Shown here in pieces: positions 10,021 through 22,900 of a stretch of 64,000 nucleotides of DNA. Source of the stretch: Chloranthus sessilifolius. Its lineage: Eukaryota > Streptophyta > Magnoliopsida > Chloranthales > Chloranthaceae. The stretch is taken from assembly GCA_021018995.1 (NCBI GenBank), contig CM037586.1:6112328-6176327 (forward strand), given 5' to 3'. The number at the start of each line of letters is the position of its first letter. The stretch's first letter is position 1. The notes below the pieces were generated by a model. That model had not been told where the DNA came from, did no database searches, and worked only from the letters and a program-made list of their open reading frames with translations. A program made the translations under genes and the position numbers.

Positions 10021-12585
10021 GATTTTTCCATATGGCTGCGAATGGAAGAAGGAGAAGGAATTATATCTCTACAATTTCTATCAATCAGGACAGATTTGAG
10101 GATCCTCGTATCATCCCCGACATAATTATCGATTTCTTCAAGCGGCAGTTCAATCATATCGACACCATGATGCCACGAATGGATGGCATTCCTTTCAACT
10201 GCATTACGGAAGAAGAGGCTAAGGCTTTAGAGAGAGCCTTTGATGATGATGAGGTGAGAGCTGTCATAAACAGTTTGGGGTTCAATAAGTCACCGGGCCC
10301 GGATGGTTTCACAATGGAGTTTTTCAAAAGCTGCTGGTCCACCATAAGAGGGGATTTCATGGCAATGATGTATGAATTTCATGACACCGGACAGATGAGT
10401 AAATGTATGAATTCTACATTCGTTACTTTGATCCCAAAGCAGGAGGGGGCGACCGACATTGTTGATTTCTGCCCTATTAGCCTTATCGGTAGCGCGTATA
10501 AGATTATCTCTAAAGTCCTCGCCAACCAGTTAAAATTTGTGATCGATCTCCTTATCTCTAATGTTCAAGGAGCTTTTTTACCGAGTAGGCAACTTATGGA
10601 AATTGTCGTCACCGCCTCGAAGACCTTGCACTCGGCTAAGACAAGGAAAGATAAAGGTTGGGTCTTCAAAATCGATATGGAAAAGGCTTATGACAGGGTA
10701 CACTGGGATTTTCTAGACTATGTTCTACAAAGGATGGGATTTACGGAAGATGGAGAAAGTGGATGAGAGGTTGTTATGCGATGGCACGTTTCTCGATTCT
10801 CATCAATGGCACTCCACACGGCTACTTCAGATGCAAGCAAGGTTTGAGACAAGGGGATCCCATCTCCCCTCTTCTTTTCAACTGTATTGGGGAGGCTTTG
10901 CACAGATTATTCAAAAGGGCGGAGGATAGAAACTTGATAAAGGGGTTCTCCACGGCGAATACGAGGCCTAACATCTCTCATCTCCAATACGCTGACGACA
11001 CAATTGTCTTCTGTAATGGGAATAATGGTGATAACGAAATTAGGGCGACTAAGGATGTGCTCACGCTCTTTGAGGCGATTTCTGGGCAGCGGATCAACAT
11101 CCATAAATCTACCATATCTGGTATAAATATACCTATGGAGGAAACGGATCAACTGGCAATGGAAATTGGGTGCACTACGGCTCGGTTACCCATTTCTTAT
11201 CTAGGAATCCCATTGGGTTTCCGGAGAAGGAGGACTTGCCTATGGGACAAGGTAGTGCACAGATTTCAAGTTAAACTCACGACCTGGAAAAGAAAATTAC
11301 TAACTTACGGTGGAAGGCTGACCCTAATTAAATCGACTCTTGCGTCAATCCCTGTTTTTATGATGTCTTTTTTGTGGCCGCCGACAAAGATCATCACCAG
11401 ACTTGAAAAGTTTGTTAGAGATTTCCTCTGGGAATGAGCTGGAAAGCAGAAAAAGATACACCTCGTTAGATGGGACGAGTGTTGTTTACCGAAAGACCAA
11501 GGCGGGCTTGGAATCAGAAATCTCAGGATGATTAATAGGGCATTGCTGGCAAAGTGGGCTTGGAGGATGGGAGAGGACGGTGAAAGAAAGAAACTTTGGT
11601 GTCAGATTGCGACTGCGAAGTATGGAGGGCCTGAGGATGATACTTCCAATCCCAACCACAGATCAGGATGGTGGAAGGCAGTGAAAAGCTATGCCCAAGA
11701 TGTCCAGGAGGGAACTAAATTTGCGTTGGGTCACGGCAGTAGAATCAGGTTTTGGAAATATGTGTGGGCTGAGGACCAACCTTTATATAGAAGATTCCCT
11801 TCTATTTTCGGTATTGCGATTGATAAGAATGCCACGGTTAGCAGTGTAGTTCAAATGGCGGGAACTCCGGCGATTGGAATATTCAGTTGAGGCGCAGATT
11901 ATGGGACTGGGAGATGGATGAATACTCAAATCTGATGACACTTATTAGGGGGATGAGTCTACAACCTGGTTGTGAAGATACAAGGGAGTGGAAATACTCA
12001 GTCAAAGGCATATTTACGGTTAAGTCGTTTTACAACAGTTTTAATGCTAGAAACAGAGAAAGTCAGGAGGGAGGGGTGTGGGCTGGGTTTTGGAAGATTA
12101 AAATGCCTCCTAAAATTAAGTTTTTTGCATAATTAGTCGCTAAAAGAAAAATTCTTACGAGGGACCAACTTATTAGAAGAAATATTCCAGTGACCAATAA
12201 ATATTTACTCTGCATGAGGGGGGTGGAGACGGTTGATCATATTTTGATGCACTGTTCTTTTGCGAGATCTATATGGAGTAAGATCTTTCAAAATTTTGAA
12301 ACTGAGTGGGTCATTCTGAGGTGGCCGGAACAACTAATGGAAATGTGGAGAAAGAGTTCACTGGTAGACCCAAGGAATGGAATTTGGTCACTCACGGTAT
12401 ATGCTGGTTTCTGGGCGATTTGGTTAGAAAGAAATAGCAGGATTTTTACTTGCAAAGTGAGGCCGTCTTCGATGATCATTAAAGAGATCAAAGACCTGGT
12501 GATTAGCTGGATTGCATGTAAGATTCCGGGGTACACGAATGGGTCTAACTACCTGCTGAGGGCCTGGGAGGGCGGCTGTGGGTAG
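10021..12585 (+). pseudogene. LINE ORF2 fragment: reverse transcriptase and C-terminal zinc-binding region
   Basis: RT blocks are clear: [18 protein letters not shown] (about 10285-10340), [39 protein letters not shown] (10670-10720), [20 protein letters not shown] and an intact catalytic QYADDTIVF (YADD at 10988-10999). Then follow the connection region and the zf-RVT type block with CLLCMRGVETVDHILMHC-like spacing (12200-12265). Lesions are a frameshift near 10745, a TGA at 11438, a frameshift near 11885 and a TAA near 12130. The enzyme would copy element RNA at the nicked target site; here it is dead. Confidence 0.88.
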
Positions 12586-12709
12586 GGGTCTAATCTCGCT
12601 ATTTTGGGGCCCGGGTTCTCTCTGGTGGCGGGTCCTGAGTGCGGATGATATGGGGGGTTTCTTTGTAGCTTTTAATTTCTTGTTCTTTTCTGCTTCGCGC
12701 CTGTGATTT

Positions 12710-12728
12710 GGGTAGTATCTTACTACCC
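12710..12728 (+). other. 3' UTR hairpin of the LINE
   Basis: GGGTAG and CTACCC pair around a 7-nt loop (TATCTTA), about 60 bp before the poly-A tail. The same hairpin, with a 7-nt loop, is kept in the diverged LINE at 40068-40086. It may be a recognition structure for the element RT. Confidence 0.6.
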
Positions 12729-12951
12729 GTCAAGGTTCGATTTTTGTATGCTATTTCATTTCCCTTTCTAATATATTCTGTTACCGTTTCAAAAAAAAAA
12801 TAAAAAAAAAAAATCAAACCCAAAAACTAACTTACAAGGAAATTATAGTCATTTGTTTTAAATATTGGTCATATTAGGCCCATCCAATATGCACCCCTCC
12901 CCTGATTTGTTGTGGGGTAAAATATTGAGTCAAATAAGTCAAATATTGGTA

Positions 12952-13475
12952 GGCGTGGCAATGGGTTGGGTAGCCTGTTTAGCTTTGCCTTGATCGTAAG
13001 TCTCGCAAGTCAAGATTGAGCTAGCACTTTAAGCCTGATAAATAAACAAGTTGAGCTCGAGCCTAACCCCTTAGGCCTGTCGGACTCTCCTATTTGATAG
13101 CCACATATCACCAATCTCACGTCATCTATTTAACGTTGAACAAATCATATTTGATAAACACTTATCACCTATCAAGAAGAAATCATTTTCTCAATAAAGT
13201 AAGGATTGAAGATATTATCTTCCCTATAGAAAAAGATTCCCAAGATTTTGAAAGGAGGGCTAAAGAAGCCTCCTTTTTAGCCCTCTTATAATCCTGTTCA
13301 TTTGACTCATCCAGGAATAAATGGATTAGGCCAAGCCAGGCTTGGGCTTTGAAATTTTGGGCTTGGAATCATAAGCCAACTATAGGCTCAGGCTAGGCTT
13401 GAGCCAAGTTCAAATTTGTCCGCCCAAACTTAGATACACTCGAGCCCGACCCAAACTCGCCCTATTGCCACCCCA
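12952..13475. repeat. TIR-like repeat with GGGTGGCAAT-type ends
   Basis: The left end reads GGCGTGGCAATGGGTTGGG and the right end, reversed, GGGGTGGCAATAGGGCGAG. The interior repeats words such as GAGCCC/GGGCTTG. Similar ends are common in dispersed plant repeats, and related sequence occurs near 17520-17730. No target duplication could be seen. Confidence 0.4.
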
Positions 13476-13529
13476 AAATATAGGCCTATATAAGGTTATT
13501 TCAACCGATATGCATCAGACAAAATAATG

Positions 13530-13605
13530 AAAATGTCATTTTAAATATTTTATAACATTTAAAAATGATATTTTAAATATTTTATAACATTTTAAAATGA
13601 TAGTT
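13530..13605. repeat. AT-rich tandem repeat
   Basis: Two and a bit copies of a unit of about 38 bp containing TTTTAAATATTTTATAACAT. It has no coding sense. Confidence 0.6.
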
Positions 13606-14548
13606 TAAATGTCGGTCAATTTGGCTTATTTGTATCCAAGATCCGTTATGCAAGGCCTAAGAATAGGTTTCACGTGATCATGGCATAGCAATTGATTCAT
13701 GGTGAGGGTAATTTTGACATTTTCAAAAAATGAACCAACAACTGTCAAGTTAATAAAATGGTTTGGTAACTTGTTGCCATTGTAGAGAGCTCTTTGCCCA
13801 TTACATTCAATTGTTTGGATGCAATAGCCATAACAAAAAATATATGAGCCTGCACATAATATCACGAAAAGTTAGGGGTTGTAGTGCAATTATCCCTTTG
13901 ATGTTTTGTCATGTTGACTTCCCACATTAACATTTAAACTACACCATTTGAAGTCCACAGACAACATGATACTCTTTCTACCACTATGTTAGTACGAAGA
14001 TGGTTTCAAAATAAATAGTTGGCAATTTATCGGTTATAGAGTGACAGGTTGTACGGGTGGTCACGCAGCGTTGTGCATTGGTGAGTGGGCTCGTGGTGGA
14101 CATCGTACTGTTTACTGTCTCTATTCGCATCGGGTTTACTAAAAACGCTAATAGCAATTCTAATAGTGCACGCTAAATTCGAGTCACCTATAAAATGGAT
14201 ATTTTTGAAGCTCTTGAAACTTTATTTTCTATCCAACCTATATGACCAAGTCACATGACTGCCGTATGAGTTTTCACACGGCAAATTTAGCCTATGAATC
14301 TTTGAATGACAAAATTTATTTAATTATTATTTTATTATTTAATGTGACTCAACAATAGTTGTTTTGTTGGAAAAAGTAATTCTTTTATTGTGAAAACGAT
14401 TAAATAATGAAGTTTGAAGTGTGATTGGAGAAGAGCCACCAAAAGAGCCTCTTCAAATAATGCCACAACACATTCACACTTCAAGCGGTGCCACATAGGC
14501 AAGAAAAATGACCACTTTTGAAGTGTGTTGTTGGAGATGCTCTAACGT

Positions 14549-14865
14549 CCCAAACCCATTGACTCCTTAGTGCGAGGCAATGGAGATCACTTTTCACCCC
14601 AGTCTTAGGTCTTGAGACCATTACCACGCCATCAGACGATCAATTTTTTATTTCACATGCCACAGATATCCAAAAGATAGCCCTAAAATCATATGGCAGA
14701 CATCAAGCTCAAAAGTGATTTAAAAGCTATTTTTAAGATCTGTGATGCGTGAAATAAAGAACCCATTGTCTGATGGTAAGATATTGAACTCAAAGTCCAT
14801 TGCATGGAAGATAGGAGTGAAAACGATTTCCATCATCTAATTCAAAGGGTAATGGGTTTCAAGGG
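14549..14865. mobile_element. Foldback MITE-like element
   Basis: The left part (CAAACCCATTG, then GGAGATC.CTTTTCACCCC and CAGACGATC..TTTATTTCAC) is mirrored on the right (GTGAAATAAAGAACCCATTG, then GGAGTGAAAACGATTTCC and AATGGGTTTC). The two arms form an imperfect hairpin over about 300 bp. The same family appears at 46395-46680 in a better-preserved copy. Confidence 0.55.
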
Positions 14866-16507
14866 TTTTCGAATGTTGGAGGTACCCATTGTCATATGAC
14901 TCATATTGATGAGTGGTATGTTGTTACCTGAGCCAAACACCGTCAACGGTACTCGTGTTCTAGTCAATCTCGTAAATTTAGTAGTCATACCTTGGTAGTT
15001 TCATATTATTAGCAAGCAACTCTATGGAAGAATGCCTTTGCCATTGTATGCAATTCAGAGATTTACTGTTGCAAATACTTGTTCAAAAACATATTGAAGT
15101 ACAATTATTCAGATCTAGTGCATAATATAAATTGTAATTGGTATTTTTTTAAGTAATGGTTTGCGAGAGGATGGTTTCCCTCCTTATTTTTAGAGTTGTT
15201 ATTAGTAGGGTTTTCAATGAGTTGGGCTTGAGCCCAGCCCGATCTGTAATCGGCCTGAGTATGCCTACTTCTAATTCCGAGTCTCATCTAAGATAACTAA
15301 ATGCACCTCGAGGTGCTGATGAGGAATTGGGGGCCTTCTCGGTCCAAAGCTTCAAATGGACATCGCCCAATGTGGAAGTCGGTGCATTCGGAAAGCGATG
15401 TGCTCAAGCTTAAAGTGAAGTCTTATGAAGTGAGATAAAAATTGACTGCAAACAAGCTCGGTGTTATGAAGTGAAGGTAAGCTAACAAATGAAGTCGATA
15501 TAAATATGAATTGTTGCCTATAATGAACTGTTGGTGGACATGCCACTGATGCGGTTGGCTCTTCACCGAGTAATGAATATTGCTAAAGGTATGGATGGTC
15601 GCGTAGCCAGATGGCTTATCCGATAAGCCGAGATTTTGCTGAATATTTTAAGAATTCCAAATCTTCACATCACTGAACCCCGATTTAGTGATTATGGTTG
15701 GCTCCTCAGATAAATAAATATAATTTAGGTGGTAAGCTCATGGCCACTTTAAAGTCATTAATAGTTATATGCGAATTCCATCTATTCCATCTAAACTTAT
15801 TATGTGCACTCACATGTCTCATATAAAATGCAATTTTCATGAAAACAAATATGTTAACGGTCTAGATATTGTTATTTAAAACATTAGTCATCCATCAAAA
15901 TTAAAGATTTTATAGTACAACAAGCGGAATAAAAAAGAAAAGGTTCTTAATAGAATGCATTAGTGGCTCATGCGTTCAAACAAGTTAGGTGCAACGTGGT
16001 ATCCAATCCATGGATCATGTGTCATGACAATATGCCCAAGATCAGTCAGCTGCCATCTGAAAATACAAAAAACATTTTCCCACCGTTATATATTTGGCCA
16101 AAGGTACGAAATTTTCATGCACCATGTCCGAACGGCGAGCCCATAACTTTGACCTTTTATTTTAGGGGCAAAACAAGTCCTTTTTTTTCTTGTTCAAAAC
16201 CCAAAGGGATCGGATGAACCTTAGAGGTACGGTGTAACTCGCAATCACGTGCTACATGCCACGTGATCTTTGAAAGAGGTGTAGTGTGACTCGTGATTGT
16301 GCATTTAAATCCATTTTCCCATTTCTCAATAGATTATAGATATAAAAAAAATTGTCGGATATCAAATTATTATCTCTACACACATCCTTAGTAGAGATTA
16401 GAACATGTAAAAAGGGGTACAAACTTGTTAAAGATGTTTGAAAACTGATATTTTTAATATAGAAGGGTTGCGAAGTTTATTGACTCACATGAAGCAACTT
16501 TACTAAA

Positions 16508-16630
16508 TGATTCTCCCTAGTGGAGTTAACAAAACTTAGATGGTAAAACTTAAGAAAAAATAAGGCCTTAGTTTTCTGATTTTCTTAAGTTTTACCATCT
16601 GAGTATTCTTAACTCTACTAGGGAGAATCA
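16508..16630. mobile_element. Compact foldback element (50-bp inverted arms)
   Basis: TGATTCTCCCTAGTGGAGTT at the left is matched by AACTCTACTAGGGAGAATCA at the right, and the inner parts (ATGGTAAAACTTAAGAAAA against TTTTCTTAAGTTTTACCAT) also pair. The loop contains the perfect palindrome TAAGGCCTTA. It could be a MITE or a hairpin RNA source. No target duplication is visible. Confidence 0.65.
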
Positions 16631-17115
16631 CTTTTCATACAACTATAGTGGCAACTTTCATTTTCAGCCATTTTTAGGTAGAGGGTCATTTTGGTTCATT
16701 TAAAAAAAAATTAGAAATGTTTCCGAAAATTTTGAAGAAGTACATAGAGTACAAAACTATATATATATATATATATATATATATTTTATATACATTATAT
16801 TTAACATTTACAAAACTCTTATTTATTATTTAAAATGGCTAAAATAAAAAAAATAATTATTAATTTTAATAAAAAATCATTAATTCCGTTGAAATTAATG
16901 AAATTTCTCCAAAAGTTTGGTCCAACTCTTATTCCGATAAATTTGAGGAAAAAATTGAGAATTGAAACTTGTACTACTGTGCCCTAAGCATACAACTTTC
17001 AATTAACTCATATTAGCAAGTAGCAACCTTTTTTCTATTAAAAAATAAAAAAATAAAAAAATGTAATAACTTTTTACTAAGTCATTCCCTCCCAAGAGGG
17101 AAAGGTCATTGATTT

Positions 17116-18479
17116 AGGGCACGTTTGTTTCTTCGTAATATACACCTTGTAAAATAGAGAATGCATGTAATTTTTTTATGATTGGATTACATGCAAAATT
17201 CACTTTGCATGTAATATTTGGGTGTAACATTATTATTCTTTTGGTAGCAAAATTTCCTCGTAAAATCCACTTTTTGATGTTTGTTTAACATTACACCCAA
17301 AAGAATAACTTGCATAATATATTTAAATTAATCTGAAAATTGACATTCGTCATTCATCGTTGCTAGTATCTGACTTCATCGGGCATGATTGGCAGTGGCG
17401 CAACCATAATTTTCTTGATGGGGTATGCCATGAAGATCAATTGGGCCCAACTGCTCAGTTGTAAAAGTACTTCCCCCCTCCCTCAGATAACGTCGCTCTA
17501 CCACTAAGCGAATGGACCCGATCGCAAACCTGATTAGGACTCGACCCAAACCCGACCCGTGTTTTTTTGTTAGGTTGAGTTTAGATATAGCTTAACCCGG
17601 ACATGTAACCAAAATGGGTCCATAATTTTTCAATGTGATCCCCCTGGACCCGACCCGATTCTATGTAAGTCGGCTCTGGTACACTCCTGAACCGGATCCG
17701 ACCCTACCCATTTGCATCCCTAGTGGAGATGGTTAATACAAGTTACTTTTTTGTAAATTACTCAAAGAGGATTTTTCCTCATGAACTAAGTCTGATTTAG
17801 TGCAAACTCATAACAACTGAAGCTTCGAGAGTCTAGCATGCCCAGTCTCCCAATATCCATGTACTCTAATTTCTATGAATCACTCAAATCTATAAGCAAT
17901 TAAGATTGATATGATGTAAATAGCAAATAGATGACGGAAATAGATAGTTAAATCACTTGCCATCGTCTTCTTGTTGCTTCTGGTTTTCTATAATGGGCAT
18001 TTTCACTCAAATATTAAATCATCCCTTTCCCAACTACACCATCAAGAGTTGCAGGTTCATCCAAACAAGTTCCTGCAAACCCATTATCCTTATAGATCAT
18101 ATGAGTCATGGGGAACATGAGCTAACTTGTAGGAAGAGGAGGTCCATTGCCATTGGTCAAGGGGTTCTTCTTGTACCCCCAAGGAAGAAGACGGTCATTA
18201 TCGTCATTGATAATTTAAAAATTATATTTAACAACATTAAATAACATTTAAAGTGGTATAAAGAAAGCAGCCATCACAACTTTCACTTGTAATATTTTTG
18301 TGTTACGAGGCAAGGGCCTCGTAAATAAAAAAAAATAACTGTAAAGCAAACAGTGAATTACACCACTGTTTTACCTTGAAACGAACAATCAAGTGTTGGA
18401 AAAATCTGACCGTTGCAGTAAAAAGAAGTCATTTTACTGGTAATATTTGCCTAATATGCTAAAACGAACATGCCCTTAG
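17116..18479. mobile_element. Possible non-autonomous TIR element (hAT-like ends)
   Basis: The left end TAGGGCACGTTTGTTTC and the reversed right end TAAGGGCATGTTCGTTTT agree over about 16 positions with few mismatches. This type of end is frequent in plant hAT-like non-autonomous elements. A second internal inverted repeat (GGGTGTAACATTATTATTC against its reverse near 17285-17308) lies close to the left end. No transposase and no clear 8-bp duplication, so the call is tentative. Confidence 0.35.
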
Positions 18480-18629
18480 TGCAGTTGTCATAATAGGTGC
18501 ATATGAGTCGGTTTGAGCAAGCTCGTGGTCAACCGGTTGCGAGTCTAATCACTTAATTTGTCAGGTTGAAGACCCATTTGCACCCTAGTTGGCGTCATTT
18601 GGGTCCCATCCAGGGTTTAAAAAACATAT

Positions 18630-18990
18630 CGAAACTTGAAAACTGACTAAAAATTAAGTCTTTCGAAGCGGCCCAAACCTCACAGAACCTGATTGAAAAC
18701 CGACAATGAACCAATCTGAACCGATTCGGTCCAGTTCAATTTCGGTTTTGGCACCTAAAACTTGAAAACCGGCTGGGTAGGGTGAGAAAACTGAAAAAAT
18801 CTAAATAAATTGAAAAATATGAAGAAAAACCGAACCGACCGAAACCGACTCGATTTCAATTTGGGAAGTTGAAAAGTTAGATTAACCGAAACCGAAATGT
18901 TTCGGTTAGGGTTCAATTTTGTAGAAACTGACCCGAAAAACAAAATTTCGATTTCGGCTCGATTCGATTAATCAAAATTGCACCCCCTAG
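18630..18990. repeat. CCGAACC/GGTTCGG-rich dispersed repeat
   Basis: This segment is built from many CCGAAACCGA-like words in both directions and ends in TTGCACCCCCTAG. A repeat with the same style and the reversed end CTAGGGGTGCAA lies at 49048-49390. Both look like copies of one low-complexity dispersed repeat of about 350 bp. Confidence 0.5.
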
Positions 18991-19428
18991 TCCCATCTGG
19001 TGGCCCGCGTTTGATGGGGGCCGTCATATAGATCACATTACATTGGCTAACGAAGAAGGTAGGCACAATATATAAATGGGCTGGTCTGATCAAGCTCGAT
19101 TGAAAATCAACTCCGAACTAAGCCAAATCACGTGTACAATTGAAGTGGGTAGTGTAGTGAAAAAAGGTTTGCTCTAATACTATGATGAATTTAGGTACTC
19201 ATCTCAAAATTAATTGACTAGTATAAGAGGGGAGACAAGGCTATGAATACTTACGTCTGATTCATAAATATAAGCTGACTCTGTTTGGTGGATGTAGGCT
19301 AGTTTTAAAAGGCTCCATTGTAATAAGTCCGTTTAAGTTTCAACCCGAACTTTGCCCAGCCGGACCCGACGAATTGAGACCCGTTCAGGCACGTAGAGAG
19401 TCAGTGATCCATGGACCGGTAGGTTACC

Positions 19429-19606
19429 CTCTCTCCCTCTCTCTCTCTCTCTCTCTCCTACACACGCAACTTCGAAATCTCCGCACCGCGCCCCTCCATT
19501 AAAACGTTGGCTGCTCAACAGAAAAAACACCGCCCGCTCTCTCCTCGGTCGCTTCGCCCAGATGCGCATTTTAACTCGACCTCCAAATCTCACATTCTTC
19601 TTCTAA

Positions 19607-19651
<45 letters not shown>

Positions 19652-19659
19652 TCATCGAA
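19429..19659 (+). promoter_or_regulatory. FabZ 5' region with two CT-rich tracts
   Basis: CT dinucleotide runs lie at about 19429-19458 and 19611-19650, the second ending 9 bp before the ATG. Pyrimidine tracts in 5' leaders are usual in plant housekeeping genes. No convincing TATA box was found, so the transcription start is not fixed. Confidence 0.5.
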
Positions 19660-19921
19660 ATGGAAACCACATTACTGGCGAAAACGATCGTCTTTCTTCC
19701 TCCTCACTCATCTCTCTCTCGTCCTAACCCCAACCTTCTCTTCTTCACTTCACTTAATCCTCAACGAAGAAGAACCTCGCCACAATCGCCTCTTTCTCTT
19801 TCTCCCTCTAAAACTAGTTCTCGCTCTTCCACAAGCGATTTAAATAATCGGACAAGACTCGTCACTCGATCCTCCATAAACGGTGCTGATCACCGAGACG
19901 AAGAAATTCCTATCGAAAAGA
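19660..19921 (+). CDS. FabZ: FabZ exon 1 (start codon, transit peptide)
   Basis: The ATG follows a CT tract and begins [15 protein letters not shown]. The exon ends after the first base of an Arg codon at the donor GTAGGT (19922). The open frame continues upstream without a stop to 19507, but that part lies in leader sequence and the chosen Met gives a normal transit peptide. Confidence 0.85.
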
Positions 19922-22900
19922 GTAGGTCTTGTTTCCATTTGTTCATTTCCTTAGTTCTGTATTGATCTAGGGTTTGTGTGTACTGGAACATTGATGAATT
20001 CATGAGCTAATCTGGCAGGATTTCCGGCTTTTCCAACTGTGATCGATATCAATCAGATTCGCGACATTTTGCCCCACCGGTATGTGCCATGTTCTTGAAA
20101 CTTACATTCTATTTGTTTGGACGCTAAATACTTTCATTTTCTTTTAATTTTGTTAATTCATTCATTTTGTTCGGTTTTAGGTTTCCGTTTCTTCTTGTGG
20201 ACAGAGTGATTGAATACAACCCTGGAGTTTCGGCTGTTGCTATTAAGAATGTAACGATTAACGATAACTTCTTCCCCGGGCATTTCCCTGAGCGGCCAAT
20301 TATGCCTGGCGTTCTCATGGTCGAGGTATCAATTTTCTTTGTTGGTTTTTTATTTTATTTTTTTATTATTATGTTGATTGGTCTCTTGGTTAGAAGATCT
20401 AGTTCAATGTACTGTGATATTGCATCTCCTTAGTATTATGGTGATCTTTATTATTTAGCATTTTGTTTTTTATGTTTGTGCTTTCTTAAATTACGAGCTG
20501 GCATGTTTTTCTTGAGAATTGGTAATAGATCATGAAATTTCCAGTTGTTTAATATTATTCATTTATTTATTGTATATTTTGATTTTTAATGTAGCATGGT
20601 GTAGGGAATTGAGGATTCACTTGTGAGTAGTATAAGAGAATACAAGATGTTTTTATAAGGTTCCATGTCCGTGCGAAAAAGACCAATGTGGCTAATTGGC
20701 CATTGTAGTTGAGTATTTAGTGAGGGTCCAGTGAAGCGAGAAAATTCATCTAAGTTGTCAATGGAATATTATAGTCATTAGGATAAAAAATGGGGATATT
20801 AGGTTCACATGATTTAATAGTTTCATTATGAAGAGGTGGACGACTAATTAGGGTTGCTCTGAAGTTTGTGTGAGCAATCAATCCTAGCAATATGATGCAG
20901 TACGGCAGAAAGCATGACGAATTTGAGGGCTTCTCATGTGAGATTCAAACAATTTAAAGTGGTGGATAAAAATTGTTAATTTGGGGATTAAATTGAATAT
21001 TGTAGTGTTCCGAGTTCAATCACACTCCAAGCATATTGAGATCAACTATAAGCTCATGAAGTATAGGAATGGCGGGGCTGGCATAGTTTTTCTACCATCT
21101 TAAAATTGTATTCTACACCTTATGATGACTATGAAAATCTCCAAAGAACTTTACAGTTTAGCTTGTTTTTCAAATTTTGTTACCACAAGGGGTTTTTAAC
21201 ATTTGTTTATTCTTGCTTTGGCATTTTACCAGAAAATTCTTAACTAGGACGTTCCATTGATACAAAGTCAAGGATTTTTGACGACTATACTTTGGCAGTT
21301 TTTGTAATGTCCTTGTGGCACTCATTAAACTACCTAGTCTTTTATGCGGGGTATGTATGTGTCACCATGATAACATCATCTAAATAGACCACATTAAGTG
21401 TCATGATCCATCTTCCAAACTTTGGGTGGGCTCTTTGACAATCCTTAGAAGGGTTACTCACCCTAATCCAGTTATAGGGCACATGTCAATTAACCCACCC
21501 AACAATCTGGACTCAATTCCACAAATCCTTATGGTTTGATCCATTTCAACAAGTATCCCTACAGACATGGCACATAAATTAAGCATAAGAGGAAGCTAGC
21601 ATTATCCAAATTAAGCAAAATGATGCCTGGCTACTTCGTTCCTCGTCTCCCATACTGATAGAGTCCATATATGAACTTCCCATCATATCTCGGCCTTAGA
21701 AGGCCACAAAGCATAAAGTATCATAAGAAGCCATACATATGGCTCATATAAAACCGCAAGTTGTTTTTAATAAAAGATGAACCAAAGCAAGCCTAAAAAA
21801 ATGATGGCTAGTCCCATCTGGTGTCTCGACGTTCGCCCCATTCACCACGGTGGCTAATTTGAATTTGTTTGCTCTCTGGATATTTAGTATGAGCAATGAC
21901 ACCCTGTAGATAATGAATTACAGCTTAAAAGGAAATCATGCCATATCAAATAAAAAGAATTTTCTTGAAAATAAGAATAATAGAGCATTTGGGAAATGCA
22001 AGCTGCAAGAGGTATGGCATACCCAAATATTCATCAATTCTGTTTTACCTTTAAATTAAGTCAAAGAGTTCACGAAATTTTCCTAGTGTAGGTGACTTAA
22101 ATCCCATACTTTTTGGCAACTAAGGTTGTTACATCTTTTAGACTTAGAGATGCTGATACCAGGCATCCTAAGTCCTAACCATGGCCTCAAGGCTCAAGGT
22201 GGTTGCACTCAAGGCTCAAAGTTGAATGCGAGCATGCGAGCACTCAAGGCTCAAGGCGGTTACAAAGACCTAATCTCATAGCATGAAGATTTTCACTGTC
22301 TGTGCCAATGCCTATGGATCGACAGTCCCATACTGGGCCCACATTAATGTGGGTGCACAGTGAACTTACATAACTTAGGTATCAATCTATCCATTTCTTG
22401 TTTCACTTGTGTAGTTTTTTTTAAAATTTTAAATGTTGATCAATTGATTATCTCATGCCAAGGCTTGTCAATTTTTAGGAATATGTAATCCAGGCCTTTA
22501 AGTGACATCTTACAAAAGGGACTGATATCACACACACTAGTTCACGCCTCACGTATACATTATTCTTCTTTTTCACTAAGTCAAGAGTCATAATCAACCT
22601 CATTCATGTGCCATAGGGCTATTTTTTCGAAATTCAGAGTATAATTCAAGGAATATTTGATATTTATCTTGATTTGCCATTTTCTTAAGGATTCATGTCC
22701 ATTACTGTACTTAGAAAATACTAAAACTCTTATAGTTGGCTGGACTCTAGCTAGGTTCAGATTTTATTGTCTCTGAAATTCTTGCACAGGCAGCCTTACC
22801 GTAAAAATTATAGATCACCATAAAAGTCTCCAAATGATGTGCTTCTACTTGCGTTGGATGCTAGACTGGTCCCACCATCCACCCCAAGTGTTTCTACTTG

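Larger units (their letters stand above)
10018..12810 (+). mobile_element. 5'-truncated LINE (L1-type) copy with TSD and poly-A tail
   Basis: This copy lacks ORF1 and endonuclease and starts in the linker before RT. Flanking direct repeats AAAATCAAAC occur at 10008-10017 and, overlapping the poly-A tail, at 12810-12819. The 3' end has a short UTR with a 19-nt hairpin and an A-rich tail (12791-12813). The structure is that of target-primed reverse transcription with incomplete first-strand synthesis. It is related to, but clearly diverged from, the LINE at 33652-40150. Confidence 0.9.
9762..13896. mobile_element. Non-autonomous Mutator-type (long-TIR) element with perfect 9-bp TSD
   Basis: The left end reads GGGTTAATTGCACTGCAGTC and the right end, reversed, GGGATAATTGCACTACAACC. 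Similarity between the two ends runs on for about 190 bp with mismatches (shared blocks GGGCAAAGAG and AATTACCC). The element is flanked by identical 9-bp repeats TTTGATGTT (9753-9761 and 13897-13905), the duplication size typical of Mutator-like transposons. No transposase is present. Much of the interior is a later LINE (10018-12810) plus another repeat (12952-13475). It lies just upstream of the hyccin gene. Confidence 0.8.
13906..17115. other. Intergenic stretch with foldback repeats only
   Basis: No frame here resembles a protein. The supported contents are a foldback MITE-like repeat (14549-14865), a compact hairpin repeat (16508-16630) and a TA microsatellite (about 16759-16785). The remainder is AT-rich sequence I do not recognise. 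Confidence 0.5.

Noticed and set aside
17116-18479. Firm hAT transposon call
   Set aside because: TIRs are suggestive, but no 8-bp duplication or transposase could be found, so it was kept only as a tentative feature.
19333-19593. Minus-strand frame over the FabZ leader
   Set aside because: Made mostly from the CT/GA tract (Arg-Glu repeats) and out of context with the gene.
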